Shown in pieces: positions 52,938 through 62,199 of a DNA stretch of 64,000 bases. The position numbers and the translations under genes were made by a program. The notes beneath the pieces are model-generated. The model did no database searches and had not been told where the DNA came from. It worked only from the letters and a program-made list of their open reading frames with translations. Location: positions 1,178,001 to 1,242,000 of the forward strand of contig CAVQCJ010000002.1 in the NCBI GenBank assembly GCA_963711005.1, in the 5' to 3' direction. This DNA is from CAVQCJ01 sp963711005. Lineage in GTDB: Bacteria > Actinomycetota > Actinomycetes > Prado026. The first letter of the stretch is position 1. Every line of letters starts with the position of its first letter.

Positions 52938-54598
52938 GACGCGCCCTCCAGGACGTGCTCGGCGAGGCGTTCGGCGAACGCGGCGATCGTCAGCGACGGG
53001 TTCGCGCCGACCGGGCCCGGCATGGCTGCCCCGTCCGCGACGTACAGCCCCGGGTGCTCGAACACCTCGCCCCACGGGTCGACCACCCCGGTCGTCGCGT
53101 CGGCGCCCATCGACGCACCGCCGAGCGGGTGCACTGTCACCACCCGCGACAGTCGCGTCAGCGGGTTCTCGTCGAAGTGCCCGCCCATCTCGGTGACCAG
53201 GGCGGCCATCACCTCGCCGACGTGCGCGAAGTAGTCCTGGCTGGACTGCGGGTAGTGGTCGATCTGCAGGTGGTCGTCCTCGACCGACATCAGCCCGTCG
53301 GGGATGTCCCGGCCCATCGCGAGCATGGGCATGGCCCCGGCGGACTTCGCACCCGAGCCCAGCAGGTCCGAGACCACGTCGCCGATCTCGTGGTCGGTGT
53401 GGTGCGTCAGGTGCTCCCGCACGAGTCGCAGACCGGCCGCCACCAGCCGTCTCGCCTGGCCGCCGACTCCGGCGGCCTCGACCAGCCACTCGGTGAACCC
53501 TGGGTAGCCGGCGTCCTCCACGTAGAACCCGCGTCCGTGCGCGCCGTCCGCCGCGTCGGGGACGCGGACCGCCGTGGTGATCACCGGCGCGTGCGCGCTC
53601 CCCAGCGGGGGCAGCGGCGCGCCCAGCATGAACCCGAGCAGGTCGCCGTTGCCGCTGAACCGGTGCCCGAGGCGTCTGGACAGGCCCGGCAGCGCGGCGC
53701 GGTTGCGAAGCAGCAGGAACGTCGAGCCCAGCGTGCCCGCGCCCAGCACCAAGCGGCCGCACGTGATCGTGTGCTGCTGGAGCGTCGCCACGGCGGCCTG
53801 GACGTCCGGCTGGTGCACGACATAGCCGACCTCGTAACCGCCACCGGCCATCGGGGTGACCGAGCGCACCTCGTGCAGGGTGCGGATGTCCGCCCCGGCG
53901 TGCTTCGCCGCCGACAGGTATGTGTGGTCGAGCGTGTTCTTGCTGCCGTAGTTGCAGCCGACGTCGCACTCTCCGCAAAGCAGGCAGCTCATACGCGGGC
54001 GCCCGTGCAGGTTGCCGTAGTCCGGGACCGGGATGGGCGCGCCTGGTGTGGGAGCCGCGCCACCGACCGAGAACGTCACCGCCAGCGGCGGCTGCTGAGC
54101 GGTGTAGCCGAGCCGTACCCCGGCGTCCTCGAGCAGCTGCGTCTTGCGCGAGACCTCGTAGCCGGGCCGGCCCTTGGGGAACCGTTGCGCGTCCAGCGCG
54201 CGCTCGGCCCGGTCGTAGTACGGGTCGAGGTCGGCGCGGGTGATCGGCCAGGTCTCGTACCCGTCGCCCGCCGGTGCGTCGCGCACGAACCACTTCTCGT
54301 CCTTGCGCAGCAGCACGTTGGCATAGATCAGCGAGCCGCCGCCGAGGCCGCTGGAGATCACCGCCTCGAAGTCGCGGAACGACCAGATGTCGAACAGACC
54401 GTGCAGCCCCTCGCTGGGGTCCCAGAAATTCCGGGCCATGTCGGTCGGCGACCGGGCGAACGAGCCGGGCGGGTACGGACGGCCGCGCTCCATCACGACG
54501 ACCGTGCGGTCGCCCTCGGCGAAGCGCCGCGCGGTGACCGAACCCCCGAAGCCCGACCCGACGACGAGGACGTCGACGTGCTCCCCCGAGCTGTTCAC
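52934..54598 (-). CDS. GMC-family FAD oxidoreductase (cholesterol-oxidase-like)
   Basis: A 554-residue flavoprotein. The FAD dinucleotide motif VLVVGSGFGGSVTARRF is at 10-26, then SSGLGGGSLIYANVLLR and a Cys-rich segment CLLCGECDVGCNYGSKNT that could bind iron-sulphur or form disulphides. The C-terminal GMC signature is VHPLGGASMGAD, followed by GLYVADGAAMPG, with the catalytic His. These match cholesterol/steroid-oxidase-like GMC proteins. The start is taken as GTG at 54598, where the flavin domain begins; it is the first gene of the eight-gene operon and would oxidise an alcohol of a lipid or sterol-like substrate. Confidence 0.88.
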   Translation of the reverse strand: MNSSGEHVDVLVVGSGFGGSVTARRFAEGDRTVVVMERGRPYPPGSFARSPTDMARNFWDPSEGLHGLFDIWSFRDFEAVISSGLGGGSLIYANVLLRKDEKWFVRDAPAGDGYETWPITRADLDPYYDRAERALDAQRFPKGRPGYEVSRKTQLLEDAGVRLGYTAQQPPLAVTFSVGGAAPTPGAPIPVPDYGNLHGRPRMSCLLCGECDVGCNYGSKNTLDHTYLSAAKHAGADIRTLHEVRSVTPMAGGGYEVGYVVHQPDVQAAVATLQQHTITCGRLVLGAGTLGSTFLLLRNRAALPGLSRRLGHRFSGNGDLLGFMLGAPLPPLGSAHAPVITTAVRVPDAADGAHGRGFYVEDAGYPGFTEWLVEAAGVGGQARRLVAAGLRLVREHLTHHTDHEIGDVVSDLLGSGAKSAGAMPMLAMGRDIPDGLMSVEDDHLQIDHYPQSSQDYFAHVGEVMAALVTEMGGHFDENPLTRLSRVVTVHPLGGASMGADATTGVVDPWGEVFEHPGLYVADGAAMPGPVGANPSLTIAAFAERLAEHVLEGAS

Positions 54599-55122
54599 GG
54601 TCAGGTCGCCCGGCAGGTGGTGGGCTCGGCGGCGAGGTCGGGGGTGGGGGCGAGGTGCATGGGTCCTCCTCCGTGGCCGCGCTGCTGTGCGGGCCAGCCT
54701 GCCCCCAGAGTGAGCGCCCGTCCACCCCCTGTAACCGCCGCAGCCGTTCGACAGGCGAGCGCGTTCGGCCGTACGGGTGAACAGCACCGGAGCGCAAGCC
54801 GGTCGTCGACGGACCTCACGCGGTGGCCGAGATCTCCCAGAACGGAGCGATCTGAGCGTTGGGAGGCCCGGGCCGACGCGGGCCGGTCGATGAGCGCACG
54901 CACGGCGGGCACTACACCGTCCACGTCCTCGACATGCACCGCGACGAAGAGATCACGCTCGTCGACGACCAGCTCGCGCCCGAACGACTCCAGCCGCCGC
55001 CGCCAGCGTGCCGACCCCCCCCGGGCAGTGCGATCGCGACCCTGGTCCGCAGCAGGAACCCGAGCCGCTGCGCGTAGTCGTCGCTCCAGCGCAGCTCGGC
55101 GTGGCCGGGGTCGGGCGGCTCG
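54599..55122. other. 524-nt gap with possible decayed coding sequence
   Basis: No convincing intact gene. On the minus strand YAQRLGFLLRTRVAIALPGG and, in another frame after a run of seven C at 55014-55020, RRLESFGRELVVDERDLFVA and VHVEDVDGVVPAVRALIDR look protein-like, as if a frameshift split one gene. The plus strand also has an open frame (YTVHVLDMHRDEEITLVDD). The strand cannot be decided. The region just upstream of 54598 should hold the promoter of the GMC operon. Confidence 0.35.
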
Positions 55123-55443
55123 GTGTCCGGTGTCCCCACTCTGGTGGAGCTCCACCGCGTGCAGTCCTCCAAGTGCAGCAAGATCAACAGCGACGGCGAC
55201 CGGACGTGTGCTCTCATCGACCCGTCGATGGTGGGGAAGCTGCCCGCCGATCTGAACGCGATCCACGTAGAGCTCGACGCGAGCTTCCGGGCCAAGGGCT
55301 GGGCGCCGAAGGTCCCGCCGGGCGGGACATTGGTGGACATCCGGGGCTTCGTCTTCTGGGACCCGAGGCACACCACGACTGCGTGGCACCACCACTGCGG
55401 CTGGGAGATTCACTCGTTCACCGCGTGGCGCCCCGCTCAGTAG
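55123..55443 (+). CDS. small hypothetical protein with HxHCGWEIH-type end
   Basis: A 106-residue ORF with a possible GTG start. Its second half, LVDIRGFVFWDPRHTTTAWH, continues HHCGWEIHSFTAWRPAQ, a pattern I recall from small uncharacterised actinobacterial proteins, sometimes near nuclease-like domains. The first 20 residues have no clear start signal, so it may be the 3' part of a broken gene. His- and Trp-rich; a metal-binding role is possible. Confidence 0.5.
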   Translation: MSGVPTLVELHRVQSSKCSKINSDGDRTCALIDPSMVGKLPADLNAIHVELDASFRAKGWAPKVPPGGTLVDIRGFVFWDPRHTTTAWHHHCGWEIHSFTAWRPAQ

Positions 55444-55515
55444 CCGTTGCGACGTCGTCGGCGCGCACGCGTCCGGTGACGGAACTGAGGGCGGCCGCAG
55501 CCCGTCGAACTCGCC

Positions 55516-55890
55516 GTGAGACGCCTCGCTGTGGCCCTCGTCGTGCTCGTGCTCCTGACCGGGTGCGCTCACGGTGTCCGTGGGGGTACCGCCGTCATGG
55601 TGCGAGGAACGGTGCTCGCCGCCCCAGGTTGCCCGGTCGAGCGGTTGGACTCCCCGTGCCCCGCCTTCCGCGTCGTGGGCGCCGACGTGGTCGCGTCACA
55701 GGGTGACGCTCGGGTCGCCGATGCTCGGTCGGGGTCGGACGGCTCGTTCTCGCTGACCTTGCCCGCAGGCACGTACACGCTCACGGCGACCGAGTCCGGT
55801 GGACTGCGGGCCTCGGCCATCCAGGTGGTGCGCGTCCCCCAGGAAGGGCTGGCCGGTGTGACGATCACCGTAGACAGCGGCATCCGCTGA
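55516..55890 (+). CDS. small lipoprotein with carboxypeptidase-regulatory-like beta-sandwich
   Basis: A 124-residue exported lipoprotein. The signal peptide MRRLAVALVVLVLLTGC ends at Cys17. The mature part has GDARVADARSGSDGSFSLTL then PAGTYTLTATESGG, the typical carboxypeptidase-regulatory-like/transthyretin-type fold motif with a G-x-F-x-x-x-L-P-x-G-x-Y pattern. It probably binds a surface ligand; no enzyme residues. No clear operon. Confidence 0.8.
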   Translation: MRRLAVALVVLVLLTGCAHGVRGGTAVMVRGTVLAAPGCPVERLDSPCPAFRVVGADVVASQGDARVADARSGSDGSFSLTLPAGTYTLTATESGGLRASAIQVVRVPQEGLAGVTITVDSGIR

Positions 55891-56115
55891 CGGAGCGGTC
55901 GACCCGGTTGGGCCGGAATCACCCGCGTCTGCAGGGGGCAGCGTGCCGGCCTGTGCCATGCGACAGCCCGAGCAGCAGGATAGATCCCGGGCTTGTGGGA
56001 CTCCGGTGATGTCTGTCCGCTCAAGCCGCGTCAACAGGTCAACGGGCGAACAGGAGGCCGGCGGCCTTCGACGCCGTCGCGGGTCCCTGGAGGGGCCGTG
56101 TGGTCGACTGGTTCG

Positions 56116-56364
56116 GTGAGACTTACCAATGACTGCTACCTGATCACCTTGGGCTTCCACTCCGGTGTTGAGCGGTACTTCAAGGACCACGACCAGTGGA
56201 CGAAGCTCACCACCCGTGGGCACCGGATGCCCGCGACGGCCGAGCAGGTCCTGAACCATTTGTTGCCTGCGCTCGCTGGGGTCAAGCCCGGCATCACGGT
56301 GCAGGTCGAGCACTGCGACCTCAATGAACTGGCCGCCCAACTGCTGGACCGGTTACGGGGCTAG
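56116..56364 (+). CDS. small hypothetical protein
   Basis: An 82-residue ORF from a GTG (MRLTNDCYLITLGFHSGVER) through RGHRMPATAEQVLNHLLPAL to NELAAQLLDRLRG. The base composition is lower in GC than neighbouring genes and no family is recognised. It reads like a folded alpha/beta domain. The start is uncertain; only weak ribosome-binding sequence precedes it. Confidence 0.5.
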   Translation: MRLTNDCYLITLGFHSGVERYFKDHDQWTKLTTRGHRMPATAEQVLNHLLPALAGVKPGITVQVEHCDLNELAAQLLDRLRG

Positions 56365-56715
56365 ACGGCGCACTCCGACGAACCACTCGGGGTGCTTGCA
56401 CACTCGGCCTGACCACAGCGACACGGCAAGCGCGGCTCCCCAGACCAGCAGCGCGACGCCTTCGACGTCAACCCGCGCCAGGCAAGCAGCACGAGGCAGG
56501 CTTCGACAATGACGAACGGCTAAGCCGCGTCGGCACCCGTCCAAGAGATCGCTAGGAGGCCCAACAGACCACACAGCCACAGGGAGCAGCGTGGCAAGGA
56601 CGGCGACCTGCAGGGCGACCCCGTCCCGACCGTTCTGGTCACGAGCGCGGAGCACCGTGGCCGTGCGATATGGCTTCGGCTTGACACTGGCGCGGTACGC
56701 GCACCAGCACGGCAC
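56353..56715 (-). CDS. possible small membrane protein
   Basis: A 120-residue frame with two hydrophobic stretches, VALQVAVLATLLPVAVWSVG and VALLVWGAALAVSLWSG, separated by a Cys/Arg-rich loop. It overlaps the end of the plus-strand ORF at 56364. Codon use is not convincing and no family is recognised; it may be a remnant or chance. Confidence 0.3.
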   Translation of the reverse strand: MPCWCAYRASVKPKPYRTATVLRARDQNGRDGVALQVAVLATLLPVAVWSVGPPSDLLDGCRRGLAVRHCRSLPRAACLARVDVEGVALLVWGAALAVSLWSGRVCKHPEWFVGVRRLAP

Positions 56716-56798
56716 TTAGGTTCGCGCCTGCTTGCTGCGAACGAGGGAGCGGGCTGCGACGATCGAGCAGGGCTCCTGAGCTCTTGGTCAGCGTCGTG

Positions 56799-59164
56799 TC
56801 AGGTGGTCGGTTGAGAGGGTCGCGCGGGAGACCCGCCTGTTCCGACTCGAGCGATGCCTTCGAGCACTTGGGGCTGCAGGATGTCGATCTGGTCCCGCAG
56901 GCTCTCGGGGCAGGCTGCCAGTGCCTGCTCGCGCGGGATGAGGGTCATCAGTTCGCCGAGCGCGAGTGCGGCCTCCCTGGTCCGGCCGTCTTCCCATGCC
57001 AGGCGGACGAGTTCAATGACAGCGCTCTCGTGAACGCCGGGAGCCACGGCGTGGGCCGAGAGCTCGACGGCCGTCCGTAGCAGCGACAGTGAGTCTTCGG
57101 GGGCCGAGTGTTGGGCGAGGGCGAGGTGAGCACGTGCGAGGCATCGGAGGTCACCGAGCTCAGCGAACACGTCGCGGGCGGCCGCGAGGTCGTCGGATGC
57201 AGTCGTGGCGTCCGGCCGGAGCCGGGCACGCGTGAGCAGCGCGTGGGCGAGCTCGTGCCGGTTCCCGGTCTCGGTCGCGTACGCGAGGCACTGGACGACC
57301 CATTCATCGGCATCCTGCACATGGTTCCCCGAATCGATCTGCGACATGGCCATCATGTATCGAACGTTGTTGACGTGGAGAGCGTCACCCGCCTCGGCAA
57401 ACGACTCGAGAGCGGACCGGAAGGCGGAGAGCTCGGTCTCCGCGTCCTGCGCGGCCATCGCGCGGCCCTGCCGCGCCGAAGCGAGGCGCCACGGGTCATG
57501 CAGTCGTACCGCCAGATCCTCGGCCACGGCCGCGTGCTCGAGAGCGGACTCATTGGCCCCTCGGTAGCTGTCGACGAAGGCTGCGAGGCGGTGCCCGGCG
57601 AGCTGCGTGTGCAGGTCTTCGCCGGCTGCAGCCAGCAGCCGGGTCGCGAGTTCCCCGGCGAGTGGCACCTCGGAGAAGAGAAGGGCCTCACCGGCGAGGT
57701 CGCCGTCGGGGCCGAGCAGCAGCAGACATGACCTCGGGACGGCGGACAGCGCGAGCCACCGCAGCGACAGCCGCGGCATCCGCCCCGTACTGCTCGATCA
57801 GCAACCCGACCGCGCGGGCCATGTGGGCGGCCAGCGCCGGATCGTGATCGGCGCTCCAGTCGAGGGCCGGCGGCGCGGAGGCCAGGGACCGTCGAGCGCG
57901 CAGCGCCGTACCGCGCGAGTCATCGGTCCGAGCCTTGACCGCGAGCTGGTCGAGAACGTCTCGGCAGTGCTCGGCGTGGGCACGGCGGACCTGGTCGACT
58001 ACGCCGCTGTCGGCTTGGGCGAGGATCAGAGGGCGCAAGGATGCCAGCACGACGAAGGAGGCGTGCTCGCCGTCGGAAGTCCGGTCCGCAGAGACCATCG
58101 ATCGATCGACGAGCCGCAGGACCACGGCCGGCGACGTCGGGCCAGCCACTGAAGCCACCATGTCGAGGTCGAAGCGACCCGGCAGCGCGGAGACCCGCGT
58201 GAGTACGCGCCGGTCCTCGTCAGGCAGCACGTCCCATGAGCGCGCGAACGCCGAGGCCAACGAACGCTCACCCGTGAGTGCGGCGACGTCGAGCAGGGCC
58301 CGGTCGACTGCGATGGTGTCGGCAAGGTGTCGCAGCGAGACGTCGTGTGCACGGGCCGCGACCAGTTCGATCGCCAGCGGGAGCCCGTCCAGGACGACAC
58401 ACAGCCGCGGAGCGGACTCCGGATCGTCCGGAGGCCGGCCGCCTCGAGCGGCGGTGGCGCGGTCGAGGAGGAGCCGCACGGCCGCCCGCTCGGCATCCGG
58501 ATCACCCGTGAGCGGCTGGATCCTGTAGACAACCTCGTCAGGTGCGTCCAGCGGGCCCTGCGAGGTCACGAGCACCGCAAGGTCGTGGGCGCTCGAGAGG
58601 AGCTCACGCGCGACCACACTGACGTCGGGTGCCACACGCTCGCATCCGTCGAGCAACAGCAGAGCCCCGCGCGCCGTGAGCGCCGCCGCCAGCGCGCGCG
58701 TCAGCGATGTGTCCATGCTTCGACCCACGCCGAGCACACCGGCGACAGCGTCCGCGACCTGACCTCGCGGAGTCCCGGTCAGCTCGACCAGGACGGGCGA
58801 GCGTGATCCGATCGCTGCGGCCTCGAGCGCGAGCCGGGTCTTCCCGCACCCCGGGGGCCCGACGATCGGTGACCCAACGATGGCGGTCCAGCAGACCGGA
58901 CACCTCCGCCATCTCGGTCTCCCGCCCGACGAACGAGGTCAGGGGCAGCGGCAGCGCCTCTCGGCGCCGCGCCCGCGCGACGTCTATGAGGCCGGAACGG
59001 CTGCTGACCCCCAACTTGCGCCGCAACGCAGCGATGTGGCTCTCGACGGTGCGCACCGAGATCACGAACTCAGCGGCGATCTCCGGGTTGGTCAGCCGCC
59101 TCTCCACCGCGGCGAGCACGGCGGTCTCCTGCGAGGTCAGCTCGCCCCAGACAGGCCGGACCAT
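56799..59164 (-). CDS. large ATPase regulator with N-terminal LuxR HTH (two frameshifts)
   Basis: A regulator of about 787 residues spread over three frames. The N-terminal HTH is LTSQETAVLAAVERRLTNPE then VISVRTVESHIAALRRKLGV, a LuxR/GerE type. A signal ATPase follows: FVGRETEMAEVSGLLDRHRW, then Walker A GPPGCGKTRL in the next frame, ALLLLDGCER (Walker B), LDGLPLAIELVAAR and TPR-like helices to the end. One extra base near 58868 splits WVT from IVGPPGCGK; an extra G in the run at 57708-57711 splits SAAARP from DGDLAGEALLF. With the HTH first and the sensor last, it is opposite to the usual LAL/MalT order. Start ATG 59164. Confidence 0.75.
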
Positions 59165-59259
59165 AGCCACACAGTAGCCACGGACAGGTGAGACCTGCAT
59201 GTGGCCACCGCACCCGACGAAGCCCGTGTTCCGGCAGCTCCTGCCGGCACGGAGCCCCC

Positions 59260-59622
59260 TCAGTAGCTGAAGGTCACGGCGGCGTCATCACCGATCCACT
59301 GCCACATCGGGACCGTCCCGCCCAGGTCGGTTCCCTCGACCAGCATGCCCTTGTCGAGCCGACGTGCCTCGAAGCAGATCGGGCACGCCAGATAACGACC
59401 GCCGGCGGCGACGTACCGCGCCATCAGAGACTCGATCGACGGGCAACCCTCGCAGGCGGTTCCCACCGCGACGCCTTCCGTGACCAGCCGGACCGCTTCC
59501 TTCGTGAGGAACATCAGCGTCTGACGCCCGGTCTCGGCCGCGCCCACCGCGACCAGGAAGGCCACTGTGACCTTCTCCGGGTCCTCAAGCCCCGTGGTCA
59601 GACTCACAACCGCCTTGGCCAT
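59260..59622 (-). CDS. DsrE-family protein
   Basis: A 120-residue protein with the DsrE/F-like fold pattern. It starts MAKAVVSLTTGLEDPEKVTV, then LMFLTKEAVRLV. Cys pairs appear in GTACEGCPSIESL and LACPICFEARRL, which may be redox or metal sites. The family includes sulphur-transfer subunits and peroxiredoxin-like proteins; the role here is unknown. Stands alone. Confidence 0.75.
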   Translation of the reverse strand: MAKAVVSLTTGLEDPEKVTVAFLVAVGAAETGRQTLMFLTKEAVRLVTEGVAVGTACEGCPSIESLMARYVAAGGRYLACPICFEARRLDKGMLVEGTDLGGTVPMWQWIGDDAAVTFSY

Positions 59623-59639
59623 CGTCCTCCACACCTCTC

Positions 59640-60199
59640 AGAATCCGGCCCGCCCTGGCGCGATCCGTTCGGGCCAGGTCCTTCCGGGCGGCGCTCTCGC
59701 CGGAGCCATCTTGAGTCCGAGCGGCACGCGCGACATCCGTGCTGGACACGGAGTTCCCGCCGCAGGCGCGACGAGGAAGCGTCCAGCAGGTGCAGGACTG
59801 GGTCTGTCCTTGGCGCGAAGTCCGGACGCCAGATCTCAGTCCGCGGCCAGCGACGCACTCCAAGATCCACTCGTGCGCATGAAATTCCGGATCGAGCTCG
59901 GGCGACCCGCATGTGATCGGATACCAGCCAAAGGACACCGCCGACCAGAACCCACCGGGGCGGCCACGCTGGTCGGACCAGCCAGACTCCGCGACTGCCC
60001 GGGAATGCCTCAGCCACCAGATCCACCCCGCACCGTCAGAATCGTTTCAACACCCAGCAAGGTCAGGGGTGGTTCCGGCTCAACATGATGGACCGCAGAT
60101 GAGCAGCGGAACAGGGATACGCACCGAATGCCGGATCGAGCGCTGGGGCCGGCGAACAGAACGGCACTTCTGCGCGCGGCAGGTCTCTTCCGGACGGCG
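59640..60199. other. 560-nt intergenic region
   Basis: Open frames on both strands are short, lack family resemblance and have poor starts. The region is less GC-biased than the genes around it. I see no RNA gene, repeat or promoter that I can defend. Confidence 0.5.
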
Positions 60200-60766
60200 T
60201 CATGGTCGGATCCGATACAGCACATGGCGACGCCAGTGATCACCCGGCTGAGCACGCGGATGGTCGAACTCGCCCACGGCCGTCATCCCGAGTCGCTCCA
60301 TCACCGCCCGCGACCTGGTGTTGGCCACGACCGTGAACGAGACAATCTCGGGCAGACCGACCTCGGTCAAGCCGTAATCGATGCTGGCCCTCGCTGCCTC
60401 GGTGGCGAGGCCCAGCCCCCACCACTGGGGCCACAGCCGCCAACCCACTTCGACACAGGGATCGGCGTGGGCAAATGGAGGGTCGAACGACGGAGGCATC
60501 AGCCCGGTGAAGCCTGCGAACGTTGTTGAACCCCGGGGACTGCTGATCACTTCGACCACCCACAAGGTGTATCCCAACGACGCGTGGAGCTCCTCCAGAC
60601 GGTCGACAAGGGCATCAGACGCAGTACGCGGCATCGGGCCGGGGAAGTACTCCATGACCTGCGGGTCCCGGTTCATTGCCGCGAACGCGTCCCGGTCCGG
60701 ATCCCGCCATTCACGCAGCAGTAGGCGCGGCGTACGCAGTCGCGGCAGGGCCGGGGGCAACTCCAC
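60200..60766 (-). CDS. GNAT family N-acetyltransferase (RimJ/RimL-like)
   Basis: A 188-residue acetyltransferase. LRTPRLLLREWRDPDRDAF is the typical RimJ-like start; VEVGWRLWPQWWGLGLATEA is the acetyl-CoA-binding motif A (Q/R-x-x-G-x-A form) and IVSFTVVANTRSRAVMERLG the following beta-bulge and helix. The GTG at 60766 is preceded by AGGA. The acceptor could be a ribosomal protein N-terminus or a small molecule. Stands alone. Confidence 0.87.
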   Translation of the reverse strand: MELPPALPRLRTPRLLLREWRDPDRDAFAAMNRDPQVMEYFPGPMPRTASDALVDRLEELHASLGYTLWVVEVISSPRGSTTFAGFTGLMPPSFDPPFAHADPCVEVGWRLWPQWWGLGLATEAARASIDYGLTEVGLPEIVSFTVVANTRSRAVMERLGMTAVGEFDHPRAQPGDHWRRHVLYRIRP

Positions 60767-60909
60767 GGGCACATCCTGCCCGAGCCCCGGGGGCGGCCGT
60801 GGATGAGCCCGTGAACGGCACTTCGGTGCGGCGAGCGGTACTCGATCGGTCCGCGGACCCATACGCAGCAGTCTCCGCAGAAGACGCTTCCCAGACGCCG
60901 TATCAGCAG

Positions 60910-62199
60910 CTAGTGCTGGCTCCAGGCCGTCTCCCCGGGGCTGAGGGCCGTCACGCTCACGTTGCTCGGATCGCCGGACAGGGTGACGGTTGGTTGCAGC
61001 GTTGTGTCGCCGGGTCGCCAGGCGAGCAACCGGACCTGGTTCTCGGTGGAGCTAGCGACGATGAGGGCACTGTTGTCGGGCAGCCAGGTGAGCCACGGCG
61101 CCCACGGTTCTCCCACGCTGGGGATGCCGGGCATCAGGGTGGTCTGCCCTGTGGCCAGGTCGAGGACGGCGACGGTCGCGCCGTCGCGCGTCTTGGGGTC
61201 GTCAGCGGTCGCCAACGCGAGCCGGGTGCCGTCAGGTGAGAAGGCGGCGTTCGTGTACAGCCGACCCGATGGCGTGGTGGCCGGGTACTCGCGTGTGGTC
61301 CCGGTCCGCTCGTCGTAGACCACGATTGGTTGGCAGCGAGGCGTGCAGCTCAGGTAGATGCGGCCGTCGTTGTCGACGGAGTGGACCGCTTCGCTGAGGC
61401 TGTGGGGTCGCCAGGCGACCAGGTGACCTGAGACTGCCACGGCCCAGTGGGCGGTGGCATCCAGCGTCTCGTGCACCTTGCCACTGACCGGGTCGACGAG
61501 GGCGAGCCCGCCCCTTGGGCTGGCGCCGAAGGCGACGATCCCGCCCTTGGTGACGCCGACGACCGTGAAGAGGCCCCCGTCGACGGCCACCTTCAGTGCG
61601 GGCGCGACCAGACGGCCGTACGCGTCGTAGCGTCGCAGACTCGTGTCACGGTGCGACGGGTAGTTGTACTGCACCACGAGGACCCCACCGTCGGGTGTGG
61701 GGGATGCGTCGGTGATGTGGTCGCCGGACATGAAGTTGGACGTTCGCCCCGCAGAGTCGCGGATTGTGACGCCGCTGTTGGCTACGAGGACCTGCGCGTG
61801 CGCCGTGGGGATGACGGAGCGCCAGCCGTCGCCGCAGGCGCCCTGTGATGCCACTTGGCCGCTGGCCAGGTCGACGCGCAGCAGCTGTTGCCCGGCCAGG
61901 AGCACCTGCCCGTGGACGTCGGCCGTGCCTTGGTCACCTGTGGGAACTAGGCAACCGGTGCCGAGGACCGTGGGGGACGGGCTGGGGTGGGTCGGCGGGG
62001 CAGGCCTGGCCTGGCGGAGTCCACCACTGGCCAGGATGCTCGCGACCAGGACGAGGGCTCCGGCGGTTGCGCCGGCGACGGCGACTCGCCGTGTGCGGGT
62101 TCGTCGGCGCCCACGCGCGGCGACATCCGCCGGCGCCGGCCACGGGCGCTCCTCGACGGATCCCGCGGCGGTCGTGAGCCGGTCATGCAGGCTGGACAT
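60910..62199 (-). CDS. membrane-anchored beta-propeller, anti-sigma-like partner of the ECF factor
   Basis: A 429-residue protein with a short cytoplasmic part (MSSLHDRLTTAAGSVEERPW, then RGRRRTRTRR), one TM helix near 38-60 (VAVAGATAGALVLVASILAS), and a large external TolB/WD40-like beta-propeller (SPTPDGGVLVVQYNY, AAFSPDGTRLALATADDP, WLTWLPDNSALIVASS). It overlaps the sigma gene end by 17 nt. Topology and position suit an anti-sigma or sensor component, although no canonical zinc anti-sigma motif is visible. Confidence 0.8.
   Translation of the reverse strand: MSSLHDRLTTAAGSVEERPWPAPADVAARGRRRTRTRRVAVAGATAGALVLVASILASGGLRQARPAPPTHPSPSPTVLGTGCLVPTGDQGTADVHGQVLLAGQQLLRVDLASGQVASQGACGDGWRSVIPTAHAQVLVANSGVTIRDSAGRTSNFMSGDHITDASPTPDGGVLVVQYNYPSHRDTSLRRYDAYGRLVAPALKVAVDGGLFTVVGVTKGGIVAFGASPRGGLALVDPVSGKVHETLDATAHWAVAVSGHLVAWRPHSLSEAVHSVDNDGRIYLSCTPRCQPIVVYDERTGTTREYPATTPSGRLYTNAAFSPDGTRLALATADDPKTRDGATVAVLDLATGQTTLMPGIPSVGEPWAPWLTWLPDNSALIVASSTENQVRLLAWRPGDTTLQPTVTLSGDPSNVSVTALSPGETAWSQH

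Noticed and set aside
59640..60199. Several short open frames in the intergenic region
   Set aside because: None has a convincing start, consistent codon use or a recognisable motif.
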